A stretch of 9,052 nt of DNA from positions 1-9,052 of the forward strand of contig JAJYVM010000135.1 of the NCBI GenBank assembly GCA_021792015.1, written 5' to 3'. The position numbers were made by a program, and so were the translations under genes. Origin of the DNA: Bacillota bacterium (GTDB lineage Bacteria > Bacillota > Sulfobacillia > RBS10-35 > JAJYVM01). This document shows, one piece after another, positions 1-5,669 of this stretch. The notes under the pieces were generated by a model that worked only from the letters and a program-made list of their open reading frames with translations, searched no databases and was not told where the DNA came from. The first letter of the stretch is position 1; every line of letters begins with the position of its first letter.

Positions 1-2
1 GG

Positions 3-191
3 TGCGACTTCAGGAGCTGCGTGAGGATCGCCGCCTCCTCCGCCGGTGCCAACCGTGCCAGCGCCGACCTACGGGGCTTCGGCACCCCTGCCCCCGGCAC
101 GCCAACCACCTCGGCGGAGGAGTTCCTCCCGGCCGTCGTGCACCTGCTTCCAAAGGACGCGGTGGTGTCAGCAGTTGCCCGATTTGCCTGA
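3..191 (+). CDS. 3' end of an unidentified protein gene (partial)
   Basis: An open frame runs in from the window edge and stops with TGA at 189-191, giving 62 residues of a C-terminus. It has no visible start here. Most codons end in G or C and the residue mix is ordinary (it ends EEFLPAVVHLLPKDAVVSA then VARFA). The overlapping frames give arginine- and proline-rich translations typical of shadows in GC-rich DNA. I do not recognise the family: there is no motif, membrane segment or clear domain in this piece. The stop lies just outside the structured end of the IS607 element, so the transposon may have landed at or inside the 3' end of this gene. The alternative is that the frame is open by chance; the coding bias makes me moderately inclined to believe it. 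Confidence 0.4.
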   Translation, partial: CDFRSCVRIAASSAGANRASADLRGFGTPAPGTPTTSAEEFLPAVVHLLPKDAVVSAVARFA

Positions 192-220
192 CAAACCAGG
201 ACAACCGCAGTGTGTGCCGC

Positions 221-321
221 CCCTGCCGGGGATCGGGCTCGCGCCCAGGTCCGCTTCGGGCACCCGAAGACCGCGGACCGCCGGCAGGGAGTCGCAGTGC
301 GCCTCTCGGGAGCCAAGCTCC
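221..321 (-). ncRNA. Candidate omega-RNA (reRNA) at the 3' end of the IS607 element
   Basis: TnpB proteins use an RNA made from the 3' end of their own element as guide scaffold. Downstream of the tnpB stop, on the transcribed strand, several nested helices can be drawn. A 9-bp stem pairs 221-229 with 281-289. Inside it are a 4-bp hairpin (235-238 with 243-246) and a composite stem: 248-253 with 274-279, then 254-259 with 264-269, closed by a tetraloop and carrying a 4-nt bulge at 270-273. A further 5-bp hairpin pairs 309-313 with 317-321. Such a junction-like fold beside a tnpB gene fits an omega-RNA. Boundaries and identity are inferred; GC-rich DNA forms stems readily, and a 56-codon frame on the same strand is an alternative reading. 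Confidence 0.35.
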
Positions 322-395
322 TCGTGCCACTCACGCACCGCCAGCAACCAGCCGCACCACTGGGCGCACCCCTTCCGAGGCGGCCCTCTACGGCT

Positions 396-1249
396 TCAGG
401 CCGCCGGGGCATCCGCCGATCTGGCGTTGGCCCCGACCGTCTCCGGTGAGCCCTCTCGGCTCGCGGCTGCGCCCGCCTTCCGGCGGCGACTGGGTTCGGC
501 GGCTCGCTTCTCCTCCGCGGTGGGGTACCGGAACGTCCGGTTCCACTTGCGTTTGAGGTTCAGCACCGCCACGACGTTCGCGTCGCCCGTCCAACCACAG
601 TGCCCGCAGCGGAAGCCGCTCGGATACGCGCGCTCACCGGGCGAGAACCTCTCGCCAAGATGACTGCACCGCGGGCAGGCTTGACTGGTCCAGGCAGGGT
701 TGCGTTCGACCGTCAGGATCCCCTGACAGAGCGCCAGGTGCCGGACGCGCTCCAGCACCCTCCCGCGCAGCCAGTAGCTGCGTTTGCGGTTCACGCGCCG
801 GCTCCACGACAGACCGCGCAGCGGCCGGTACGGCCGCAGATACTCGAAGACCAGCACCTGCACGCCGGCCGCCACCGCCCATGCGAGGATGGCCGCGGCG
901 ATCTGCCAGGCCAGCGCGGTGTCCAGACCCGAGATGTACCGCCACAGGCCGGCGTTGCTCCGCTCGCCCTTGACGGGCCGGCCGCTGCGCTTCTGCTTCC
1001 GCGCGACCTTCCGCAGCGCCTTCTCCCGCTTGGCGTTCTCCCGCGTGTGCCAGACGGTCTGGACACCACGGCAGCGTCGGCCCTCCCACACGGCGGCCAC
1101 GGTGGAATCGGCGTTCTGGTCGACGGTGGCGACCTTCAGGTCCGGCTCGGTCCGGCGCCGGTCTTCTGCTTTGCCGCGGATCGGCACGCGCTTCTCGAAC
1201 GGCACGTGCAGTGCCCAGCCGTCCTCGCGGCGGATGAGCGTCGGGGCGC
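396..1249 (-). pseudogene. tnpB: TnpB RNA-guided nuclease, N-terminal part deleted
   Basis: This is the C-terminal two thirds of an IS607/IS605-type TnpB, the transposon nuclease related to Cas12. Its frame enters near 1250 with the strand APTLIRREDGWALHVP, which normally lies well inside TnpB, and ends at 396. About 284 residues remain, against roughly 400 in complete proteins. The RuvC catalytic acids appear intact: Asp in KVATVDQNADSTV (RuvC-I), Glu in VLVFEYLRPYR (RuvC-II) and Asp in GWTGDANVVAVLNL (RuvC-III). A zinc ribbon CPRC...CGHC lies before the last. The missing N-terminus would hold the nucleic-acid-binding domains, so RNA-guided cutting is unlikely. A GTG at 1205 gives a smaller open frame but no complete domain upstream of RuvC. 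The C-terminal tail is basic and alanine-rich. Confidence 0.85.
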
Positions 1250-1674
1250 GAACCCGAACCGGGCCAGGCGGTCCTTGAACTCGACCAGCACCACGTCGAT
1301 CTCGTCCGCGGCCGCCAGTCGGGCGAGGCGCTTCAGCCCGCGCCGCTTCTCGTTCGGTCCGGAGGTGCGCTCGGGTACGGTAGCGACGACCTCGTAACCG
1401 CGGTCGGCCGTGTCAGCCGCTCGCGCTGCCGGTCCAGGTTTCCCGCTTCGGCCTGTTTCTCGGACGACACGCGGGCGTAGACGGCGCATCGGGGCAGGGT
1501 ACCCGTCTGGGCGCGCAGGATCCCTTCCACCTCGTGGGATGTGAACCGCCGTTGACCCCAGGGGAGCCGAACCGGATGCAGCCGCCCGGCGTCCTCCCAG
1601 CGATAGATCGTCCGTACGGTGATGCCCAGGCGTTTCGCGACGTGGCCGGTGGAGAGCATACGTTCGGTGCTCAC
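1250..1674 (-). pseudogene. tnpA: IS607-type serine recombinase TnpA, frameshifted and 3'-truncated
   Basis: The frame starts at GTG 1674 (an in-frame ATG at 1659 is an alternative). It opens with a MerR-like DNA-binding helix-turn-helix (about residues 7-50, GHVAKRLGITVRTIYRWEDAG). The small serine recombinase domain follows, with the nucleophile serine in YARVSSEKQ near residue 70. After NLDRQRERLTR (residue 89) the reading frame changes. The expected continuation, ADRGYEVVA through EIDVVLVEFKDRLARFGF, is in another frame, so a small indel lies at about 1404-1413. After LARFGF the expected roughly 60-80 C-terminal residues are absent and TnpB sequence follows. IS607 TnpA is not known to need a programmed frameshift, so this is decay. 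The protein should be non-functional. Confidence 0.85.
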
Positions 1675-1690
1675 GCTTCCAGCTTGGAGC

Positions 1691-2012
1691 AGAAGATGTC
1701 AAGCACGAAATGCAGCTCTCCGCTTCTCGCGGAGGAGGCATCCGGCGCCGGGCCAGCGCGGCGGCGGAGTGGCGTGACCTCGGGTCGGCTTGGCGGACGG
1801 CCGACCCACCCCCGCGGCCCGGCCGTGAACCCGGACCGCGGTCCCGTTCGCCCTCGCGGCCCTCTGGCGCGGAAAGTACGCGGATGCCACCCGAGCGTGG
1901 GCCCTCACCGGTGCCGGCAACCCCGCGGTCCACGGCGGCGGGGCACCGGACACCCCGGGCTGCGCCTCCGCCGACCCGGTGGGCGTGGCCAGGACGAGGA
2001 CGGCGGCGGACC
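1691..2012. other. Stretch without a recognisable gene
   Basis: Between the TnpA start and the stop of the membrane protein gene I find no frame with convincing coding character; all open frames are arginine- and proline-rich shadows. Visible structure is limited to a hairpin with an 8-bp perfect stem (GGGTCGGC 1782-1789 with GCCGACCC 1800-1807, 10-nt loop), a 12-bp palindrome GGACCGCGGTCC at 1833-1844 and a small hairpin at 1718-1734. The 8-bp hairpin lies about 200 bases past the membrane protein stop and has no T-tract, so a terminator role is only possible. The transposon's outer end must lie somewhere near 1680-1720. Confidence 0.5.
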
Positions 2013-2561
2013 TCAGGCCGGTCGGGACTGGGCCGCGGCGGGCCGGGCCATCAGGCCGGCGATCCCCGATGCGACCGCCGCCGTGGCGATCGCCACGAGG
2101 TAGTGCATGGTGATGGCGGCCAGCAGGAAGAGGCCGCGCGCGCCGGGCGAGCTCCGCGCGGGGCCGCGGGCACCGGAAGCCGCGCCGCCGGCGAACGCGG
2201 GCGCATGGTGGTGCAGCACGCCAAGGGCCTGGAGCACCTGCCCCAGGGGCTCGGCCAGGCCGTTGAGGAAGATCAGGCCGCGCGGCAGGGGCAGAAAGGC
2301 CGTCGGCAGCAGGGCCACGGCGAGGCTCATGGCCGTGGCGAAGGAGAGGCAGACGGCCCACATCCACGTGGTGCTGCCCCGCACCAGCGGCAGGACGAGC
2401 CAGCCGCCGAAAAGGCCCGCCACGAAGGCGGACGGGCCCGCGATCTGCGCCGGGGGCGTGCCGCCGAGCAGCGCGCTCGCCACCACGCTCACCGCCGCCG
2501 CCGCGAGACCGGCCGCGATCCCGGCCACAAAACACGCTCCGAAGCCGACGCGCCGCCGCAC
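2013..2561 (-). CDS. Small integral membrane protein of unknown function
   Basis: Predicted 182 residues, starting at GTG 2561. I chose this start because GGGAGG (2569-2574 on the complement) lies 7 bases upstream; the frame stays open far upstream only because it runs through the shadow of aroM. Hydrophobic segments: about residues 6-29 (GACFVAGIAAGLAAAAVSVV...), 38-54 (SAFVAGLFGGWLVLPLV), 60-82 (WMWAVCLSFATAMSLAVALL...) and 150-176 (GLFLLAAITMHYLVAIATAA...). The stretch 100-145 is less hydrophobic and histidine/glycine-rich (LHHHAPAFAGG). That gives four likely helices. It lies 62 bases downstream of the AroM-family gene on the same strand, so the two are probably co-transcribed. I cannot assign a family; it vaguely resembles actinobacterial small membrane proteins of unknown function. 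Confidence 0.75.
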   Translation of the reverse strand: MRRRVGFGACFVAGIAAGLAAAAVSVVASALLGGTPPAQIAGPSAFVAGLFGGWLVLPLVRGSTTWMWAVCLSFATAMSLAVALLPTAFLPLPRGLIFLNGLAEPLGQVLQALGVLHHHAPAFAGGAASGARGPARSSPGARGLFLLAAITMHYLVAIATAAVASGIAGLMARPAAAQSRPA

Positions 2562-2623
2562 CGCCACGCCTCCCACAACCGCCGGTCCAACGGCGAGGAT
2601 GCTACGGAACGGGCGTGTAGGAC

Positions 2624-3295
2624 TTATGAACCGTCGAGCTCGGCGACCACGCGCGCCACGGCGGTCCGCGCCAGCAGCGCGGGGCGGCCGAGGGCACCCT
2701 GCACGGCGCGCTTCATCGCGGTGCTGTAACCGAAGCAGTCCATCAGGCAGAGCGCCACATCGGCGCGCGCGAAGGCGCGCACCGCATCCGCCAGCTGATC
2801 GCCCCCGTAGGGCGAGCTCACGGCGAGCACGGCCTCCATCCCGATCGCGGCGCACTGCGCCCCCGCCTGGGCGACCTGCTCCGGCAGGGGCACCAGCAGG
2901 CCCACCCGGCCCGGCGCGGCCAGGCCCTTCGCCAGGTGGTACAGGGCCTGCTGCGGGCGCACGACGGGGATGCGCGCCCGCAGGGGCGGGAACGGGCCCG
3001 TGCACAGCACCACGACGGCGTCGACGCCCTCGGCCTCCAGCTCGGTGATGCGGGCCTCCAGCAGGGGGATCAGCCGGGGTTTGTCCAGCTTCACGGGCGT
3101 GCCGTCGCGCAGCAGGGTGATCAGGGCGTACTCGCCCGCTGGCGGGGCCAGGGCCGCGATCTCGGCGCGGTCGAGGCCGTCGAGGGCGCCGCGCTCGACG
3201 AGGCGGAAGCCGGGGCCCAGGGCGGCTGCCACCTCGGTCGCCAGGTCGTCGGCGCGGGGGCTCTGGCCGATGGTCAGGGCGCCGATGGTGCGCAC
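2624..3295 (-). CDS. AroM family protein
   Basis: Predicted 223 residues, close to E. coli AroM (about 225). Start GTG 3295 follows a GGGGGGAG run about 4 bases away and places LTIGQSPR at the N-terminus, as in the family. Other matching blocks are GEYALITLLRDG (55-65), a long helix then VDAVVVLCTGPFP (91-103), GLLVPLPEQ (132-140) and ALCLMDCFGYS (181-191). AroM was named from its place in the shikimate-regulated aroL-yaiA-aroM region of E. coli, but its reaction is not established. The fold looks like the Asp/Glu racemase-type alpha/beta proteins that act on small acids, which is inference. The gene is transcribed away from the SDR operon and is probably first in a two-gene unit with the membrane protein. 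Confidence 0.85.
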   Translation of the reverse strand: MRTIGALTIGQSPRADDLATEVAAALGPGFRLVERGALDGLDRAEIAALAPPAGEYALITLLRDGTPVKLDKPRLIPLLEARITELEAEGVDAVVVLCTGPFPPLRARIPVVRPQQALYHLAKGLAAPGRVGLLVPLPEQVAQAGAQCAAIGMEAVLAVSSPYGGDQLADAVRAFARADVALCLMDCFGYSTAMKRAVQGALGRPALLARTAVARVVAELDGS

Positions 3296-3393
3296 GCCGC
3301 TCCCCCCTCTGCCAGAATGAGGCGTGACCGATTTCAATGGAGCGTGCGGTTCGCGCGCGCGACCGACTTCAGTGTACACGTGGGGGTGGCGGC
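3296..3393. promoter_or_regulatory. Divergent promoter region with 14-bp direct repeats and a palindrome
   Basis: These 98 bases separate the AroM gene (leftward) from the SDR gene (rightward). Two near-identical repeats are visible: GACCGATTTCAATG at 3326-3339 and GACCGACTTCAGTG at 3361-3374. They match at 12 of 14 bases and start 35 bases apart. The second runs into the palindrome GTGTACAC at 3372-3379. On the complement the first repeat contains TTGAAA, a possible -35 for the AroM gene, but no good -10 was found. The repeats look like binding sites for one regulator that could control both directions. Its identity is unknown; the nearby MerR protein has its own better-matched site elsewhere. 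Confidence 0.45.
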
Positions 3394-3936
3394 GTGGACC
3401 TGCAGCTGCAGGGCAGGCGGGCGCTGGTGACGGGGGGCAGCCGCGGCATCGGGCGGGCCGTGGCGCGCCGGCTGGCGCTGGAGGGCGTGGACGTGGCCGT
3501 CTGCGCGCGGACGGAGGGGCCGCTGGAAGAGGCGGGCGCGGCGCTGGCGGCGGAGAGCGGGCGGCGGGTGGTGGCGGGCGGGGCGGCGCGGATGGCGGGG
3601 AGCCTGTCGGCCGGCGCCCGCAACGCCTCCGTCGTGCACCTGAGCAAGACCCTGGCCTGGGAGCTGGGTGGCGACGGCATCACCGTCAACGCCGTGCATC
3701 CGGGGACGACGGCGACGGAAGCCGTGCTGGCGCGGCTGGACGCGCAGGCGGCGCAGCGGGGGGTCGAGGCGGCGGCTGTGCGCCAGGAGGTGGCGGGGCA
3801 GGTCGCCATCCGGCGGCTGGTCACGCCCGACGACATCGCCTGCTGCGTCACGTTCCTCTGCTCGCCGCTGGCGGGGGCCATCAGGGGCGAGGCGCTGGCG
3901 GTCAACGGCGGCGGCGACCGCGCCGTGCGGTACTGA
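3394..3936 (+). CDS. Short-chain dehydrogenase/reductase, middle third missing
   Basis: Predicted 180 residues, against 240-260 for the family. I chose GTG 3394, 7 bases after a GGGGG run; upstream start codons give non-SDR sequence. The N-terminus is a good Rossmann fold: ALVTGGSRGIGRAVA (10-24, the NAD(P)-binding TGxxxGIG) and VDVAVCAR (32-39). After GRRVVA (57-61) the sequence jumps to GAARMAGSLSAGARN, which belongs after strand 5. About 80 residues are gone, including the Asp of strand 3, the NNAG motif and probably the catalytic Ser. Lys85 (HLSK) remains, but the usual Tyr four residues earlier is Val. The C-terminal half (GITVNAVHPG, residues 92-101; final VNGGG) is normal. The frame is intact, but the product is probably not a working oxidoreductase. 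It is followed after 1 base by the MmcQ/YjbR gene. Confidence 0.85.
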   Translation: MDLQLQGRRALVTGGSRGIGRAVARRLALEGVDVAVCARTEGPLEEAGAALAAESGRRVVAGGAARMAGSLSAGARNASVVHLSKTLAWELGGDGITVNAVHPGTTATEAVLARLDAQAAQRGVEAAAVRQEVAGQVAIRRLVTPDDIACCVTFLCSPLAGAIRGEALAVNGGGDRAVRY

Positions 3937-3937
3937 G

Positions 3938-4321
3938 GTGAAGGAGGGGGCGGCCGAGGCGCCGGAGCGCGTGCGGGTGCCCTGCCTCGACCTGGCGGGG
4001 ACCAGCGAGCGGCTGAGCCACGGCGGCCCGACGTTCTTCATCCGCGGGGAGCGGAGCTTTGCCACGTTCGTGAACCACCACCACGGCGCCGGGCGGCTCG
4101 CCGTCCACTCCGCGGCGCCGGGCCGAAGGCACGGAGGCCGGAGGCCGTCGCGGATGGGCTCAACGGCGCTGATCGCCGGTCACCCCGACCGGTTCTTCGT
4201 GCCGCCGTACGTGGTGCATTTCGGCTCCGTCGACGTCCGGCTGGAGGGGGCGCAGGACTGGGAGGAGATCACCGGTGTGATGGAGGACCCCTATGCGACC
4301 CGCCGGCGGGAGCGACCGTGA
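3938..4321 (+). CDS. MmcQ/YjbR family protein
   Basis: Predicted 127 residues. Family features in order: LDLAGTSERLSHGGPTFFIR (17-36), ERSFATFVNHHHGAGRLAV (38-56), then DRFFVPPYVVHFGSVDVRL (84-102) and DWEEITGVMEDPYATR (107-122). MmcQ/YjbR proteins are small CyaY-like folds, often encoded beside regulators and thought to bind DNA; no reaction is established. Start GTG 3938 overlaps no gene and sits 1 base after the SDR stop, suggesting coupled translation; a GTG at about residue 12 is possible. Residues 62-77 (an Arg/Gly-rich stretch after AVHSAAPG) are longer and odder than the usual short loop, so compensating frameshifts or an insertion there are possible. The last codons overlap the MerR gene by four bases (GTGA). 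Confidence 0.8.
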   Translation: MKEGAAEAPERVRVPCLDLAGTSERLSHGGPTFFIRGERSFATFVNHHHGAGRLAVHSAAPGRRHGGRRPSRMGSTALIAGHPDRFFVPPYVVHFGSVDVRLEGAQDWEEITGVMEDPYATRRRERP

Positions 4322-4734
4322 CCATTGGCGCGCTGTCCAAGCGCACGGGCGTGCCGGTCAAGCAGCTCCGCACCTATGAGGACTTCGGCCTCATCTACAC
4401 CATCGGCCGCAGTCCAGGGAACTACCGGCTCTTCGGCGAGGAGGCCCTTTGGTGCGTTGGGGTGGTGGAGACCCTGCGCGGCCTGGGCCTCACGCTGGCC
4501 GAAATTCAGGAATTGGCCGGCGCCTACCTGCGGCCGTCGGACGACCGCCTCGGCCCCCGGCTGGCGGCCGCGCTGGATGCGGCACGGGCTCGCACCGAGG
4601 CGCGGATCGGCGAGTTGCAGGAGCGCCTGGGGCGCATCGCCGCGTTCCGCGCGGCCTTCGCAGCTGAACTGGCGGGGCAGGCCGACTTCCACCGCCAGGA
4701 CCCGCTTGACTCTCCCACCGGTGGGAGGGCTTAA
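4318..4734 (+). CDS. MerR family transcriptional regulator
   Basis: Predicted 138 residues starting at GTG 4318, overlapping the previous stop by four bases, with GGGAG just upstream. Residues 1-70 are a classic MerR DNA-binding domain: helix-turn-helix TIGALSKRTGVPVKQLRTYE, the wing GLIYTIGRSPGNYRLFGEEA, then LRGLGLTLAEIQELA. Residues 75-125 form the long dimerisation helix (ARARTEARIGELQERLGRI). Only one cysteine (about residue 47) is present, so the cysteine-based metal sites of MerR, CueR or ZntR are absent and the inducer is unknown. A MerR-type operator-promoter overlaps its own 3' end (4706-4737) and points at the downstream membrane protein gene, which is therefore the likely target. 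MerR proteins typically bind such sites permanently and switch transcription on by twisting the DNA. Confidence 0.93.
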   Translation: MTIGALSKRTGVPVKQLRTYEDFGLIYTIGRSPGNYRLFGEEALWCVGVVETLRGLGLTLAEIQELAGAYLRPSDDRLGPRLAAALDAARARTEARIGELQERLGRIAAFRAAFAAELAGQADFHRQDPLDSPTGGRA

Positions 4735-4737
4735 CCT
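4706..4737 (+). promoter_or_regulatory. MerR-type promoter with dyad operator in a 20-bp spacer
   Basis: The -35 is TTGACT at 4706-4711 and the -10 is TAACCT at 4732-4737. Between them are 20 bases containing the perfect 16-base palindrome CTCCCACCGGTGGGAG (4712-4727). An over-long 19-20 bp spacer filled by a dyad is the hallmark of promoters activated by MerR-family proteins such as CueR and ZntR. The site lies within the final codons of the merR-like gene and 17 bases before the next start codon, so it should drive that membrane protein gene. Confidence 0.85.
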
Positions 4738-4754
4738 GGCCCCGGGGTGAGTGC

Positions 4755-5180
4755 ATGCCTGGACGTGCTCTCTGGGGGTGGTCGCCGCCTGCGGCGGCAG
4801 CGGTGACGCCGTGGCAGCGCAGGGTCGACCGCTTGCTGACCAGCGGGTGGACCGCCGTGTACTTCGTCGGCATCGTCGCGCTCCTGAATGTTGCGCCGCA
4901 CCTGGCCACGCGCTGGGATTTGAGCCTTGTGGCGCTGGCCGGCCTGGCGGGCGGCGCCTGGTGCGCCCACAACTTCTGGCGCTGCCGCCAGGCCCACTGC
5001 CTGGTCACGGCGCTCGGCTGGCTCGGCACGGGCCTGCTGGCCGGCGTTGAGGCGGTCATCGGCCGTTCCCTGATCGGCGGCGACGAGCAGGCCATCATGC
5101 TCGCCGTCCTGGCCGCGGGCATCGCCTTCGAGATCGTGTGGTGGCAGTTCCGCGGCACGAACGCCATCCGCCGCGGATAG
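4755..5180 (+). CDS. MerR-controlled small membrane protein with an RCRxxHC motif
   Basis: Predicted 141 residues from ATG 4755 (GGGGTGAG just upstream). GTG 4803, residue 17, is a plausible alternative that gives a leader of more usual length, because the promoter's start point would fall only about 10 bases before the ATG. Hydrophobic segments: about 33-48 (TAVYFVGIVALLNVAP), 56-70 (LSLVALAGLAGGAWC), 83-104 (LVTALGWLGTGLLAGVEAVIG) and 113-130 (AIMLAVLAAGIAFEIVWW). Between helices 2 and 3 lies NFWRCRQAHCLVT, whose Cys and His residues could bind a metal or an electrophile. I do not know a function. Its dedicated MerR promoter argues for an inducible role such as export or tolerance, which is inference. 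Confidence 0.8.
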   Translation: MPGRALWGWSPPAAAAVTPWQRRVDRLLTSGWTAVYFVGIVALLNVAPHLATRWDLSLVALAGLAGGAWCAHNFWRCRQAHCLVTALGWLGTGLLAGVEAVIGRSLIGGDEQAIMLAVLAAGIAFEIVWWQFRGTNAIRRG

Positions 5181-5669
5181 GCCACATGCCCCTTACCGCC
5201 AAGACTCGCGTACCCCGTTCCGGCAGGACCCCGGTTTGGACATCCCGCCGCGGTGATCTCTGGTGTCCGGGGCTGCCTGCAGGGCAGCGGCATCCCTCGC
5301 GCCGCCCTCCCCCGACCACGTGGACATCGCGGCCACGGGCACCGCCGGGCACTTCGACCGGGCCTTCCGCGTGAGCCTGCACGACATGGGTGGCCGGGGC
5401 CAGCGCTTGCACCGATACCCGCGAGAACCCCAGCGGGCCGGATCAGTTCGCCTCGCCCGTCCTGGCGGTGCCGGGTCACCCGAACGGCTCCTCACATCTT
5501 CCGGCTCGCCCCAGGGCTTCCGGGGCGAGGGCGGCCGGAAGACGCTTTGCGCGAGCGAGGGCCGCGGTGCGGCGCGCGGAGGGCCGGGCTCCGGATGGCG
5601 CGCGCACCGAACTGCCAGGCCGGCCACCGCCGGCGCCCGGCCGCGCCGGTCCATCGGTCGGCCGCGCGC
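5181..5669. other. Convergent intergenic region, no convincing gene
   Basis: This 489-base gap lies between the plus-strand membrane protein gene and the minus-strand dehydrogenase. A plus-strand frame from GTG 5263 has some protein-like sequence (DHVDIAATGTAGHFDRAF then RVSLHDMGG, about 5317-5397). It then turns into arginine- and glycine-rich shadow-like sequence and has no clear ribosome binding site, so it may be a gene remnant or chance. Hairpins are present: 5272-5277 with 5283-5288 (GCTGCC/GGCAGC), and a long one at 5497-5542 listed separately. Confidence 0.5.
5497..5542. terminator. Long hairpin between convergent genes, possible bidirectional terminator
   Basis: Two perfect 8-bp stems stack: TCTTCCGG (5497-5504) pairs with CCGGAAGA (5535-5542), and CTCGCCCC (5505-5512) pairs with GGGGCGAG (5522-5529). 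There is a 9-base loop and a 5-base bulge (5530-5534). It sits between converging genes, about 130 bases past the dehydrogenase stop. There is no T-tract, so if it terminates transcription it is a U-less terminator of the kind seen in GC-rich genomes. Confidence 0.4.

Larger units (their letters stand above)
200..1690 (-). mobile_element. Degenerate IS607-family transposon (tnpA-tnpB), internally deleted
   Basis: The order on the minus strand is serine-recombinase TnpA (from 1674), then TnpB (stop at 396), then a structured non-coding tail. This is the IS607 arrangement. Both genes are damaged: tnpA has a frameshift near 1404-1413, and about 1250 is a junction where the end of tnpA and the start of tnpB are missing. 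IS607 elements insert without target duplications or terminal inverted repeats, so the ends given are estimates: upstream of the TnpA start on the right, and just beyond the candidate RNA structure on the left. The copy should be immobile on its own. Its surviving tail could still be recognised by enzymes from an intact copy elsewhere in the genome. Confidence 0.75.

Noticed and set aside
168..338. A 56-codon minus-strand frame (GTG 338) with protein-like sequence VREWHEELGSREAHCDSL
   Set aside because: It overlaps the candidate RNA helices and the plus-strand gene tail, has no recognised family and no clear ribosome site. It is kept only as an alternative to the structured RNA.
600..1397. 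Long plus-strand frame opposite tnpB and tnpA
   Set aside because: It is antisense to a clearly recognised TnpB/TnpA reading and is an arginine/proline/alanine-rich shadow.
1404..1413. Programmed frameshift in tnpA
   Set aside because: IS607 TnpA is normally made from one frame, no slippery heptamer or downstream stem was evident, and a second lesion is present, so decay is simpler.
1699..2535. Long minus-strand frame and overlapping plus-strand frames across 1691-2535
   Set aside because: The translation is arginine- and proline-rich and disagrees with the membrane-protein frame, which has helices and a good ribosome site. Treated as shadows.
3296..3379. N-terminal extension of the AroM gene to 3379
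   Set aside because: The extra residues have no family counterpart, and GTG 3295 has a strong ribosome site and begins exactly at the conserved start.
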